Positions 24,901 to 39,900 of a stretch of DNA of 64,000 bases are shown here, one piece after another (the stretch's first letter is position 1; every line of letters starts with the position of its first letter). The notes under the pieces are model-generated. The model saw nothing but the letters and a program-made list of their open reading frames with translations. It was not told the DNA's origin and made no database searches. Made by a program: the position numbers and the translations under genes. Origin of the DNA: Diorhabda sublineata (taxonomy: Eukaryota > Arthropoda > Insecta > Coleoptera > Chrysomelidae); assembly GCF_026230105.1 (NCBI RefSeq), contig NC_079485.1, forward strand, positions 22,673,572 to 22,737,571, written 5' to 3'.

Positions 24901-27900
24901 TTCCAAATATATTAAAAAATTCTCCACTCAATTGACACCAGTCAGCATTTGCAAGAAAAGAGAATGTGATTATTTTAAAATATTTTGACAAAAGAGACTT
25001 GTACGTTCTTTCGATAGAATATAGTGTGGAACTTGCTGAAAGAGAGAGATATGTTGTAGGTGGTCAGCTAGAATTTTTTATGAAACCCGCAGTAATTCAA
25101 CGATAAACTAAGTGTATGCGAGGCGTCGATAAAATCGACCAATTATTCATACACCAGAAGAAGTGAGCGTCCAAAATAAGACGTTATTGACCTACTTAAA
25201 TTTTGTAATTGACTATTTCGTGGAAAGGCGTTCAGAAGAAATCAAAAGATTAGATGCAAATGAGCCACTTCCTAGACGACGTCGAAGGCAACAAATTGAA
25301 GTTCGTGATGAAACTGTTGTTCATAATTTTTCAACATTTCTACCTACTCGTTGTTGTCAGACTAGATGCTAGATACTTTTGTAATTTGTGCTCTACAAGA
25401 CCTACATTGTGTATGGCAAACTGCTTCACCCGTTATAACCATTTTGTTTAAATTGTATGTAAAATAAATTACGTAGAATGACTTTTAATAGAATATCACT
25501 TTGTTTTTTATAAGTTATTCCAGTTTTCAGCGTAGATTCATTATTATGACGTAGAGCGTACGTTTGTTGGTATATAAGTATGAAAACATACGTCCTACGG
25601 CTGAGCTTATAATCGCTGGAATTATTTACTTCAAATAAAAATGTTAGCTGGGGCAGAAAGGGTTGAATGATAAACGTAATAATGAAAGACAGTTTTCGTT
25701 AGAACTGGTATTTATTGCTCTATTTCAAACAATCCGGCTACTCGGTTTTGCTCAAACAATCGCGCGTTCTAAATACCTTTATATGCAGTTATACGAAAGT
25801 AATTTGACGGAATAAATGCGCTCTTTTTATTCTAAAGTTTGGTTTAAAAACATATCAACAAATTAGTATAATATTGGCCAGTTATCATTTCCCCTTTTCA
25901 CAAATAATCAATAAAGATTACACCTTTGGAATCCCAAAATATTGCGACCATGACCTTATTGACCTAAAAACGGATTTTATTAACCCATGACACAAATAGT
26001 ATTACATCATTAGATTTCCTTAATCTTGGATCCTATTTAACAAATTAAGGACAATTGCTTTTGAGGTTCTGGCACAACTCTTTTATCAAAAAATATTTGA
26101 AGGTGTCAAATAAATTTGCACTTTAAATCAACATTTTGACGAAGCATAATTATTTCAAATTTTCATATTTCATAATTTCTGCCCATTCCGCTAGCTATAC
26201 GTAATTTCATTTTGTAATTAAAAATTTTTACAGTATCTTCATTTCGAAAGAAATTAATCATTTAACTTTAATGAGTTTCTGTTAACTAAATTGAATTTTA
26301 CTTTGAAAGATAATCAAAGGGAGTAGCATTCTTGAAAATAACTCTTCAAGAGTTTCTGTGATAATATTGTCTCTTTGTTAGTATCTCCTGAATTTTATTG
26401 AATTTTATTAGAGTGGAATGAATTTTTCATTTCAACAAATTGATCCAATTAGAATGCAATTCAACCTATTAGACATACTTCAGTAAGTATACGGAAGACT
26501 GAAAAAAGATTCGGGAATCGGGTAAATGGTTACAAGATCAAAATATGGAAATGCAACGGCAATTGCAGAATTAGAGGGATCCTTTCAGGATGGAAAACGA
26601 GGAATATCATTTTGAATAATTTGTGAAACTCTCAATGATTTGGTGAGATTCACTCTCTTTTTTTTATCTTCATTTTCATGAACATCGAAAAATATGAAAT
26701 ATAATAACAGATACATTTTTAATGTCAGTTTTCTTTTGAAAAATTAAACTCAATAGAGAGGAAGGTGTCGATAACATATGTTGTATATAAATAAATACCT
26801 TTTATTAACCTTTTCCTTACAATTTTTAGAAAATAACAGTTTTTTAAAGATCATTCATAATGTGACGATCGTACCGACTCTGCTACGTTCCTTCCATCAC
26901 TTTGAAATCCAGGTGGCAGTGCTCCCTTTGTTCCTCATTGTAATTCACTAAATTATCCGGCAATGTATCTAGATAATTGCGGAGATAGTGAACTTGATAT
27001 TCATATTTGTTCCTGGAATTTGTCATCATATTTTGCAGTGTGCGAAACTTTCCAAAACAGCCATAACTTTGATACAATCTGTATCATTCAACAATTTCCG
27101 TATTTGAGAACCATCAAATATTTCACCTTCCAAATTTTTCGTACTGATTTTTGGAAATGTAATTAAATAATCTTCTTGTCCAATGCTTTAACAAATTACT
27201 TTATCATTACTAAGTTTATATGTAAAAGTGGAAGTATTAAGAGCTAAAGATGTTCTAAAGGTCAAACATCTTTTCAACATTTTCATAATCCTCTTTGAGT
27301 GATCAACATCATTCAGTTCATCTGGACATAAGCTTGCCGTAACATCTGTGTCGGTTTTGCACGGCAATGATTCATTCTTTGAGTGGGAATTGAAGCAAAT
27401 TAATTTTGTTTGAACTCATGTTCTAAGCATCTTCGCAATATCACTACAGTACAACAGTTCTGTAGAATGTAATTGTTACCATTGGTGACAATCAATCTTT
27501 CGATTTTGAGGGCAATGATTGAGATGACATATCAAATCAATGATTCAGTTCTGAGAAAATAAATCTGGAGTAGATGTATCATCACACTGATAATCATAAG
27601 TAGACTGTATAGATTTCTGTGAATTTGGCAACATTATTGTTTCTGTAGACATGCCATTACTTTTGAAACGAAAATATGTGCGGGAGATTTGATAGAATAT
27701 AAGTGTGGATATCTCAACGTTTGATTTCAATTAAAACCTTTAGCAAAAGTAATAATCAGCAATGATTACCAAAGTCTTATTCACTACGTTTTCTATTTTT
27801 CCACAACCGTAAATACTCAGCACTGAATTAAAAAATTTTAAGAGGGACCCATGGTTTATCGAGTTTTTTCATTTGCGAACCAAAATATTCAGCAAAAGTC

Positions 27901-30900
27901 TCATTCACATTTTTGTGATGTTTATATAACTTTATGTTATGTTTACATTTTCTTCGTGACGAAAATGTTAAAAAATATAAGATAAATATATTAAGAGGAA
28001 CAATTAATAAATAAACTAAAGTTTTAACACATCACTACTTATCCATATTTACGTGTACGTACTTCAATATTGTGAAATACCTACAAAAATTAGCAAAGAT
28101 ATCCAGGGCAACAAGAAGTATTTTTTGTGTACTTTGAAATGAAATGAGACTAGCATATACCTTTTCTAAATTTAGTTCTGAAATATGCTTTAAATTTATT
28201 TAGGCACGCATAAAAATACAGCTTCCGTAAGAGTTAGCTGAAGCTCGAAATTTAGGAGTAACTTCACAAACTGCGTTTAAAGAAATACTGAAATTGGAGC
28301 CAAAATAGATGGCACTGCTCCTCAACTGACCAGGAAAAATCGTGCAGCTAGGTTAAGTTTCGCACGAGAATATGTTCAAGATTGGGGTGATGAACTTTTC
28401 ACGGACGAACCCAGATTTTTTTATGATCCTTGAATCGGAAAATACCTGTTTATAAAAAAGATGGGGAGAAGTATTTCCCTTGTAACATAAGACCTTCAAC
28501 AAATTTTGGAGGAGGGTCTTTTATATTGGAGGGTGGAATATATTTAAGGGCTTAGATACAGGATCATTAACTGCTAATGCAGAGATCTGATAGCTGCATG
28601 CTGTTCCATATGCTCCTTTTATAGGCAATGACTTTGTGCTAATGCATGATAAACGCACGTCCATATGTCGCTAGAGTAGTACACCAGTACCTTCAAGAGG
28701 TAAATATTGTAGTTTTAGATTGGCTTGCACATTGTCCCCACTCAAACCCTATTGAGCTTGTGTGGGACAATATTTACAGAAGGGTGAGATCCTCAGATTT
28801 GATACCAGCTAATCTTCAACAACTGCAAGAGGTGTTATAACTGAGTGAGACCAAAATTACTTGGAGAACTTGATTAGATGTAAGCCACGGCGTTGTCGGG
28901 ATGTGTTTAGTAGTCGGGAAGTCAACACACGTTACTAAATTCATTTTATTTAGTTTTACGAGGATATATTGAAAAATTAGCCTAGTATAGAACTAAATAA
29001 AAGTTCAATGTCAAAATATTTTATTACTCAACATATTCTCCTCTTAATTGGATACATTTATTACAGCGAACTTGCAACGTCTCTAGACCTTTCAAAAACA
29101 AAACGTTTCTTCTTGCTCTGCAAACCAGTCTCCCACAGCTTTTCTTGCCTCCTCGTTGAAAGAAAATTTACGACCTTTTAAACTTTTTTTCAGTGGAGGA
29201 AAGGAGCCGAATCTGGTGAATAAGGGCAGTGTTCTAGTAATTCAAACCCTAAATCACGAATTTTTTGCATGACATGAGATTTGTGTGCAGGTGCATTGTC
29301 CTGCAAAAACAAAACACCTTTGGATAGCTTTCCGCATCTTTTCTCTTTAATTTTTCCTGTAAAGTGGTGAGAAATGTTGAATAGTAATCTCCAGTTATTG
29401 TTCTACCCTGATCCAAAAAATCAATCATGAATAATCCATGGAAATCCCAAAAAACTGAAGCAAGAACTTTTCCAGCAGAAGAAGTCTTGGAGAACCAGAG
29501 TGTCGCCATTCCATCGATTGTTGCTTTGTTTCTGGATCGTAGAAATGTATCCAAGTCTCATCCATAGTAACAATTCGGTTTAAGAAGTTACGTCGTTTTT
29601 AAATCGAGCACAGATCGACCGCGATGCTTCTACCCTTGCACCCTTTTGTTCAACATTCAAACATTAGGGGATACATTTTGCAGCAATTTTTCTCATGTCC
29701 AAATTGACGTGAACTATATGATGAACGCGTTCGTATGAAATATTCAGTGCTTCAGATATCCGTTTTAGCCCAATTCGATGGTCTGATAAAATCATGTCAT
29801 GAACTGCATCGATATTTTCGGGGACTGACACAGAAACTGACCTCCCCGATCGGTCATCATCTTCAATGGAAAATTTACCTCTTTTGAAGCTTGCAGTCCA
29901 ATTTTTCACGGTCGCATACGAAGGACATTGATGACCAAGAGTATTAAGAATATCTTTGTGAATTTGCTTACCTCTTAAACTCTTAATTGATACAGGTATC
30001 AATACATCCTTGTAAAAGAATCTTTTCTTCCTGTTTCTCGATTTCTTCAACGGACATGGATACAATACATTCATTTTAAATCAATTTCTGTTTGTTATCA
30101 ATTTAAATACAGAAAACAGTTATTCTATGTCATTGTAATGATATAAAATTATAGTGATGCGATACTTTTTTGGCAGAGTGTATGATCGTAATAACGCGTA
30201 GAAAGAATGATCGAAATTGAATTCTAAATTAAAACAGTTATTGAATACACGCCAGTCCATGAAATATTCGATGCCATTCCCCAAATCATGAGTAGGAAAG
30301 AGCACCTGTTAAGATATTGAAATAAATTTTTATTAGCAATTTAATGGAAATAAAAATTAAGATTTGCTGATAAGGTCACTAATATAATTGTTTTAACATG
30401 CTTGTTAGCTATACTTATTAGTACACTATATTAATATTTGCTTTTAAAAACGAATCAGTCTATATTTACTCTAAATTTTATGGACTCAATTCACAGCTTC
30501 CACTAAATATGCCGTAAATCACAACCATACACATCAACACTACTATTAATTATGGTAATTTAAATTCTTTTAGTACCCTTCAAATTAATTAAATTATGTA
30601 TAAGGATTTTTAGTACATTAAAACAGTCTCAAACACATTCAATCAATGTTTGGATTAGTTTGCCATTGAAAAATTCAGGATTTGATTCACTTCACCGAGT
30701 ATGATGGAAGCTTCAAAAATTTTTAATATGTCTGATTTAGTTATCGGATTTACTTCACAAAATTTCATGGTTTTTTTTTGCTAAAAATCCAATATGTCCC
30801 CAACGGTTTCTGACTAGCGATTATTTTGAAGAAAACCGATTATCATGAAATTCCACATGGAAGTAGTAATAGGAGAGTTTAAAAAATGTTCAACCTAACC

Positions 30901-33900
30901 AAGAAACAAAACATATTATTCCATAATTATCTCTATTTTTCAACATTGTCTCCTTTCAACTCTATATAAATAATAATTTCCGTTTTCCTCCTATCAACGT
31001 TAACGTGTGCTATAATGTCATCGTCTGATGAAAATCTTTCTCCTGCGGTGGAATTTTAAGGTTAAAAAACATAAAAGAGTCGTTGAGGAAGAAATCTGGT
31101 GGATAAAGCTCATGGTCAACCAATTCGGGGCATTTCATTAATTTATCCATGGCAATTAGTGTGAGAAGGTACGTTATTCTGAAGAATTCAATTTCATGAT
31201 TATTCCAAATAACGGTTGCCATCACTTTTCCCGCCAATGAAACTGTCTTTGCGTTTTTTGAAGCAGATTCGCACTTTGCAATCTACTATATTGATCCATT
31301 CCGTGTGAGAAATGATCATTAATATATGCTTTGGTTTCAAACTGAGCAAAGACGGCACCGGACGTGCATAATTTTTCATGCGTTATTTTGATGCGTCGAT
31401 AGCTTTTTCTATCGCAGTTTTTGGTTATGTCGATTGGTCGTCTTCAGTCAAGTTGATACGGCCACGTTTAAATTCAGCTGCCAATTTTACGGTCTTTGAA
31501 CATAGTGCAGGGTTTCGTAACTCCTTTTTCATTTGCGTTTTGCTTCAGAAAAAAATATTTAATGACAGTTCGATAAACAATTTGTTCTATTTTCAAAAAA
31601 ATCTTCACGACGACTCACTTCTATTGTCAAACATAAAATAAGAGTCCAAAATAGCTAAAATTTTAGTAACAATCTCTCAACGCATGCACAAATATGTTTC
31701 TCAATTTACATTGAGGTCGAAAATTTTTTAGACAACCCTCGTACCTCAATGTTAAAAAGTTATATTGTGCCGATGTGTGCTTGGGAGGAAATGCTACTTC
31801 TTCATGGGAATTATTAATTTCCAATTTATGTCAGAAATCGATAAATACTATTCTTAGTAGGCTGCTCATAAGAATTAATCCGAAATAATATAAGAGAAAA
31901 TAAAAATTTACAAATATAAAAAAACGAACCCACTTGTACACTGTTAGTACACACATCATAGTTTCTAAAAAACCGTTTTGTCAATAATTTCGTGTTTTTA
32001 TTGGCGTACTCTTTCTATCTACCTCACCATAACAATTACTTTTAAAATGATCCAACTTTTATTTGGTTCATATTTATTGTTAATCGTTTAGGATGTCGTA
32101 GTCACATTGGTCTAGAAGAAAATATTCGTCGCAGCTCCAAGTAAATCCATTGATCTGAAATATATCGAGTACCTATCGTTAAATTAAAGATCATTAGGAT
32201 TTTGCCACGTATTCTCAGCTATATTTATTTTTCAGTATAATTTCCTTAAATCTACCATAAATGTAAAGTTGCTCAATTAAACAATTTAACCTGTCACCTT
32301 AAAATTATTCGAATAGCAAGCGAGGTTAATATTATTGTTTTAATTAACGACACATGAAATTACAACCTACTAATGTGTTTATAGAGGTCACCCACGTAAT
32401 TATGTTAGCAACACATCAATCTTACATAAATTGAAAATGCTATTTGAAAAAGAAATTGCCTAAAATACGGTAACTATATCGTATATACATGAAAATTATT
32501 TTATTAGTCGTTAAATCCAGCACAACATAAAAATCAATTAACAAACGTAATACTCCATTAAAATAAAAGCTACGAGTAAATATGCCACATTAGTATATAT
32601 GCCAAACCCGATTTTAGGACAAACAATTTTTGTCTAGGCTAAACTGGTTCTTCTTATACGCGATAAGATAACTAGTATAGCCTAGTTCAACATAGAATAA
32701 ACCAGTTTAGCCTAGTACAAACTAATTGATCCTGATATAAACACATACACTCTAGAATAAACTAGTACGGCCTAGTCTAAACCTGCTGGAGTACATTATC
32801 ACGTTTTCTTCTTTTTCAATATGGACGAACCTACGTTAAGTCGACAAGCATATCAAAAACAATTGAGGGAAACGTTTTTGGCAGATATTTTACAAAGTGA
32901 AAGTAAGAAGTATTCTCATTAGAATGTGTTATCAATAAGGTTAGGTTAGGTTAAGTAATCATAATATGTAATTCTAAGTGCCACCAAAGCACACCAATTA
33001 AAAATAAATAACAGTTTGAAAAATTGAGATTATTGCTTTTATTTTATTAAAAAAACACTTATTATTTGTTGTATGTTAATATGATTGTATTACCAATTAT
33101 CTATAGCTTTTGACGACTAATCATTATTGTTTTAATAAAAATGATTATTTTTCCAATTCACGAGTAGTTTATTCAGTTTATCTATTCATTTTGACTTTCT
33201 ATATATACTAAAATGTTTAGACTAGGCTGTACCAGTTTATTCTAGAGTATTCGTATTTATGTCAGGATCAATTAGTTTGGCCTAGGCTAAACTGGTTTAT
33301 CCTATCGGACTTAGGACAAATTAGTTTGGACGATGCTATACTAGTTAATCCTAACGCGTATAGGAAAAACTACTTCAGTTTTGGCAGAACTAGTTTGTCC
33401 TGAAATTGGGTTTGGCCAGTAACATATATAAAACATTTATTTTGGCTTTTTTAAATATATGTGCATCATATTATAGTTATTTTCAAATGGCACAACTGTA
33501 CGTATTTATTTCTCTAGACTACTGGAATTAAAATATTTCGCTGGGTACTAAAACGTTGTGAAGTCTAATTATATAGGATGAGTTCGTAGATAAAGTATCG
33601 TTGTCAACTCACTAGTAAAGATCGCATTAATAATTATTCAAGGTAGCGATAACTAAGTAATGAAATATTCTCTAAAAGTGATAAGCAAATAACTATTAAT
33701 TATTATTCGCCAAGGTTAGCTGAGACCACCAGTTGTATAACTAGATAGTTCCAAGTATGTTCCCAAATGAATTCAAATGTGAAGTAAATATAAAGTAACA
33801 TTACTTGTTTACATATTTGGCTGAAGCGGAAATGTGTTTACTTGCAAGCGGCCTTTTCCTGTCAGCTGAAAGTTGGTATTATGCATATTAACCTGAGAGA

Positions 33901-36900
33901 TCCTAACTAAAGAAAGTTGAGGGATACATTTAAAATTGGACAAATTTCGCGCTGTTCTATTAATAAAACGTAGTAGACGTCAAAATTATTTGAGTATATG
34001 AAATTATTTTTGATATCTGCAAAAGAGAATTATCATACTAGTACTAGATAAACAGTATCTTATTTGTATCTAGGATTTTTACACCGATCACCGAGACCGT
34101 AAATGGTTATTTAAGGTACTATTCTAAAGTAATTTTTTATTGAACGAACTGATTTGAAAATGCGAGAGTCCGAATAAGACTTACGTTGCGTGAACAGTAT
34201 TTTATTTATATACTTTATTTGTATACTTTAAAATGTTCTTTCCATCTACTGTTTCAAAACAAAACAAAATCTTCCCATTCTAACCACTAAATATTTTAAA
34301 CTTAATACCGGATTTTCATGATGATTTTGATACGTTTCCTTTAAAGGTTAGGTTTAGCAAAGTAGGGTAGATGGCTTCATCTACATTCCAGGCCCAGGTT
34401 TTATGCGATAATGTGTTTTGAAGGCAGAAAAGTGATACAATGTAATATACATAAGATAGTGTTAGTTGAGAACGAGGTTTTGTAACATGTTTATAATATT
34501 TCTACAAAATATTTATTCTGTTGAAATTGAACAATTATTGTATTACAATAAATGTTTCAACTTCCTACATTATTGTTTAATGAACCTGTTATACATTAAG
34601 CTCATTTGACTTATCATTTTAATCCATTCTAAATTCCAATTGTTTCAACGTCAGATCTTACAATACAATAGCTTTCATTATGAAACTAAATATGAAGATA
34701 AATTTCAATATTGGTGATTTCTTTAACTGCAAATTATTAGAAATGGTTAGAACAAACAAGGCTACAAGCCACAAGTCGCAGCATTTGAAAACTACATATT
34801 GTGGAGTGGAGTGGGAAGGGAGTGAGGACAAATAACCTATTAGTTATACAGCTCCAGTAGAAGTAGATACTGAATTTTCCCGAGGATTTAGAACAAAACT
34901 TTACCAAGGGATCACACTTGTCTTCATCATTTTGTCCTCAATAGCAAAGAATAAATTAGGAATGGATACACTAGATTACTAATGACACACAAATGTAAAG
35001 TTACACTCTCTGCCGGTGACGATATTCCGGATTTTATGTGGTGTTATCCTGATCGATTACCTAGAGCTTGGCCAGATCATCAACGAAGATCTTTATTGTG
35101 CCGCCTCCTGAAAATGTCAGCATTTATCAATATAGGCTAGGAAATATATTTGCATATGCGTTGAGGGATTCTTACCAAATGAAACTGGACGACCGTCGAA
35201 TTAAATCAGAGAGAAAAAAGAAGCTATCGACATATAAAAAAAACACATTTTCAATATTCTGACTGAAGAATAATGCATACGTAAGCTATCACCGCGTTGG
35301 CTCAGTTTGGACCAAAAGCGCAATCGAATGAAATTTTCCAGGCCTTATTGACATGGTTCAAGTGAAATATAGCCACCATTACATTTCTGAAACGAAAAAA
35401 CCGTAAAGATAGTGGCTTGCAAAGAACGAACCTGTTTCGAAAAGGGAAAAGACGATTTCATCGGCCAGAAAAATATTTGCGACCTTTTGTAGTGATAAGA
35501 TTGTGTTAATCGAATATTTTAAAAAGGTGAAACAATAACAGAAGAGCACTTTTCCATCAGGACAACGCATCTTCTCACACTTCGGTGATGTCCATGATTA
35601 AAATTTACGAATTGTACTTCGAATTGGTTGACCACCCACCGTATTCACTAGATCTGGCCTCCAACCACTTTTTTCTGTTTCCTAACCTAGATTATTCCCT
35701 GGTAAGAGAGGGATTTTGATAAGACGAGGATGTTGTCGCATACCTAAACGACTATTTTGGGTAGAAAGACTGCAACCATTAATTGGAAGTGTTAAAAAAC
35801 GGCTTGATTTTTTGTTAGTCGACAACTAAAATGACTATACTAGGCCCAATATTGCTAAAACAACGCTGGAATCGTTGGGGTGAAAAATCTGGAGTACTTA
35901 GATCCAGTCACTATCTCCTATTTCCAAGGTTGAAAGACTAAACTGGTATTTGCTTCCATATCTGCTTAGATTGGCTCAATGGATAGGTATTTGATTTTTA
36001 CAAAAAAAAAAACGGGCCAAAAAAGTTATTTTTGCTCATAAATGCTCAAATAAATTTTGTGATATATAATATTGTACATAAAGTATTCAATAGAACAATT
36101 AGTTTTTAAATCTAATATTTAATCTACTCTTGGCCGACTCGACTTATCCTAATTGATATAATTATATATGTTTTTGGCATTATGTAGCACAATTCGATCG
36201 ATGTTTTTATCAATGTCTACATCTTTAATTGCTCGCAATTGCAAAGAGTGTGGTACAATATGCTGACTGGTTTCGATTTTGTTGGATCTCTTCACAGTAA
36301 TATGTATATAATACCGTCTCGCTTTAATCCGTACTGATGACAACACCAGTCAGCGCGGCCAGTTCGTGTAATTGAACACGTTCTTCGGAGGGAGTGTAAT
36401 TCAATATTCGTCGCGGCATTAGCCAGGAAAGTAGCTGTTTTATTTCATATATTTGCTTAGCAAACAGTCTCGATAATGACAGCTAAATATTTAAAGTTAA
36501 AAAGCCGTGAAGGGGCGGTGCTTCTAATTTATTATTGTTGTAATATAATAACTGTTTTTGAACTATAATTAGAGGTTTCGGTCTATTTTACAACCCAATG
36601 ACGTAGTTTCACGTGAATTTATCATTTTATAATATTTGTCTTGATTTTCACCCGACCTTGGTATTATTTAATTGAGTGCTAAAATGTTATAGAATGATAT
36701 ACATGGTAATTTAGATATGGTGCAATCATAATAAAAAATAAGAACACACAAATGTTCTCATTACCATTGTTTTGTTACATAATCTATAATTATTACATTG
36801 TTTTTTTCTTCATAAATTGCAAGTAAAATATTTATTCATCATATTATTTTTAAACGGATCATAAAATTTTAACCTTCTGTAAATATTTATAAATCATATT

Positions 36901-39900
36901 TGGTCCATCACACAAGACTTCGATTATCCTCATTACGAAATACTATAATGCTATATTACCAATAGACATTTCCTTATAAAATACAATCTGGAATACACCA
37001 AGGTAGTGACCGCTTCTGTACTTAATATATACAGTTGATATACCAGTAACTAGCAAAAGTACAGTAGCAACATACAGTGGCGCAATAAAGAAGTCAGTTT
37101 TTGTTAGGTTAACACTTCGAAAGGAAAAATGTCGTACTTTCAAAGTTGATATCTCGCAAGCTAACAATGCCAAATACCTAGGACTTCACTTAACCTGAAG
37201 TCTAACTTGGCAGAAACACATGTTTACCAAGTGGAACCAGTTAGAACTAAAACTAGACCAAATGATTCATGGATAGATTCATGATGAGATTCATAAATCT
37301 CATTTATGAATGAAAACAAATTTATGCCGGAATAGACATACTGAATATCAGCTATGGGGAACATCCAGTAATTCCAAAAGGGTTATCGTGCAAGACATCT
37401 CAATTAAATATCGAAACAGAGTGTCAGTACATTCAAATAATTTAGCCAAGCAGTGAAGGACGGCATCATAATATAATGAAACATTCTAATAAGTAATTTT
37501 TGTTAATTATATGTATTATATTAGTATAAGTATGTAAAATAGTAAACTGATTCTATGTCTATGCATCAGAGCAGGTTGCTAAATAATTGTATTGAAAATA
37601 AATATTTGGTTTATTATTCAATATTTCATAAACTGTGGGATGTTTTAGCGCATTTAAAAAAATTGCGCTATTACTGGCGTTTTGTTCGCCCGTTTGTCTG
37701 TGGCTGCGATATCTCTTCTTTGCATTCATTTCCTGTATAGCTGTAAATTCACATTGTTGGGAAAAAATTAATTAAACTAACCAAAATGTGATTTTCCATA
37801 AATCTTTGCAAACTTAAGTGCTTTTTTCATTTTTCATTTTATAAACCAACTATTACGAGAATTGTCAAGAAATAATGAAGACAAAATTATTGAATAAATG
37901 AAATTATTTATATTTTCTTGTTTTATTTTTCATAGAAATTTCGTGGTATAAATTGATATTTTTGTTAATAAGACTAACGGTAAAAAATGAGAGTTTTGTA
38001 TCTCGCGCCGATTTTTTTTATTGTTTTTGCTATATTAATTTCATATAACCTTTTATCGTTTATTTATATTGACATATAAGCATTAGCCAATAATCAATGG
38101 TAAGTGAGGTCAGGGCTTTAGAGAAAATTTGTTATTAGTAATCACTTTTTATTATTGCACATACTTCAATAAAAAATATATAATTTTTTCTTGAATTAAT
38201 TGAATAATTATTCGATTAATTATGTAAAGCCGCAGGACAACAATTGGTTCTATACTACTGTTTAGGATTTATTTTTTTGATATATAATTTATTTGACAAA
38301 AAAATAAATCCAAATTTCATTTTACAAACGTGTATCATCAGGAACACGAATGTTAGACTTTTTGTTAGGTTGAATTGAACTGATTAAATCTACTGTCACC
38401 ATAAAAATCTACTGTCACTGTACTTTTGAAAATTATTTTTGTAATACAGTATACCTAACCTAAACCCTAATTAGTACCACTTTGCATTATGCTTTTTTTT
38501 ATTCGCAGGGAGTAAATTTTATGATGGTAAATTGAATTGGCTTATATTTATAAGCATTTTATAGAATACGTTGTTCATTCTCTTCAATTTACATTTTATA
38601 CCGGGAGGGATTGGACCAGTGATTGTCCGCAATGTTCTGATTCCTGCCTTTTGGACTATGGAAAGTACTTACGATTCGTGGAAAACTTAAGTCGGGAAAA
38701 TTGACGTTTTACTGGGAAAAATGAGATTTTCTTTGTAAAAAATGAGTCCTGCCGTGTTTTTCTGATTCCTGTCTTGTTCATAAAACAATAGTTTACATCT
38801 ATCCACATATTTTTGAAAAAGGTATTTTTTGAAAATCAATATTAAATACTAGGAGACTTTTACGAATGTTCATACAAATCTGATTTCCACAGTTAATGAG
38901 AATTCAAAGAGTTTAACCCGAATCGTAAGTACTTTCTACACTCTTTTAGTACTCTAAAAGGCAGAAATCACAAAATCGCGGACGAACATAGATCCAATCC
39001 CCCTCCTTCTATTTCAGTTTTAAGTGAATAGTTCCTTTCAGTTGCTAGAAATTTTTTAACCACAAATTTGGCGACTCATACGCGCTACAGTTGCCAAATT
39101 GTCCCGACAAGTTTTGGTTATAATTGTGAATTTCTGATCAAAAGCCACCATTTTCTGAAAATGTAAAATAAACGTATTTCATGTATTTTGATGTTGTACA
39201 TCTTGACATCAAGACCAACAGTAAGCTCCATACGTGTGCTGTGTCCACAGTAGCGTGTCATTCAGTGGCGCAGTTGCGACGAACCACATTTGATTGTTCA
39301 AGAGTTATGTCTATATCAAACATTATCCTTGTGAATGGAGTTTGTTCATATACTCTTCAAAATATAGTTCAAAAGCTGTATTATTACATATATCCCTCGT
39401 TTTGGATAAAATGGCAGATATGTGGTGATTTAAAAGATAACGCAATTTTAGTATGACTTCAGGAAGGGTTTACGAAATATTGCAGTTTTCTTTGTTTGTG
39501 GCACAGTCGTGGTATGAATGGACGCTGTGTAAGGTAAATGTGGCAGGAAAGGTCCGAACTTCAACAGGGACCTCAAAATGTTGAGTATGTGCCTCATGTA
39601 GACCCCAAAAAATGAACTTTTTTCTCCTCTTCACATTAAAATTGAACTAATGAAATATTTGTGAAAGCTACGAATCAGGATGGTGAAGGATTTAATACTT
39701 ACAACAATTCTTTCCCCAGCTAAATGACGCCAATTTAAAGAAGAGTATTTATATGGTCTATAAATTAGAAAGTTGTTGGGCGATATTTTTTCATGGAAAA
39801 ACTTGCCACTGAAGTACTTAAGCTTGAAATTCACTCGTAATTATCATGAGGTGATTTTTAGGCAACAATATGAATGCAAACTACGAATAGCCAGTTAATG

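Noticed and set aside
36230..36450. Less AT-rich stretch resembling an LTR or promoter
   Set aside because: No paired copy, primer-binding site or coding sequence nearby.
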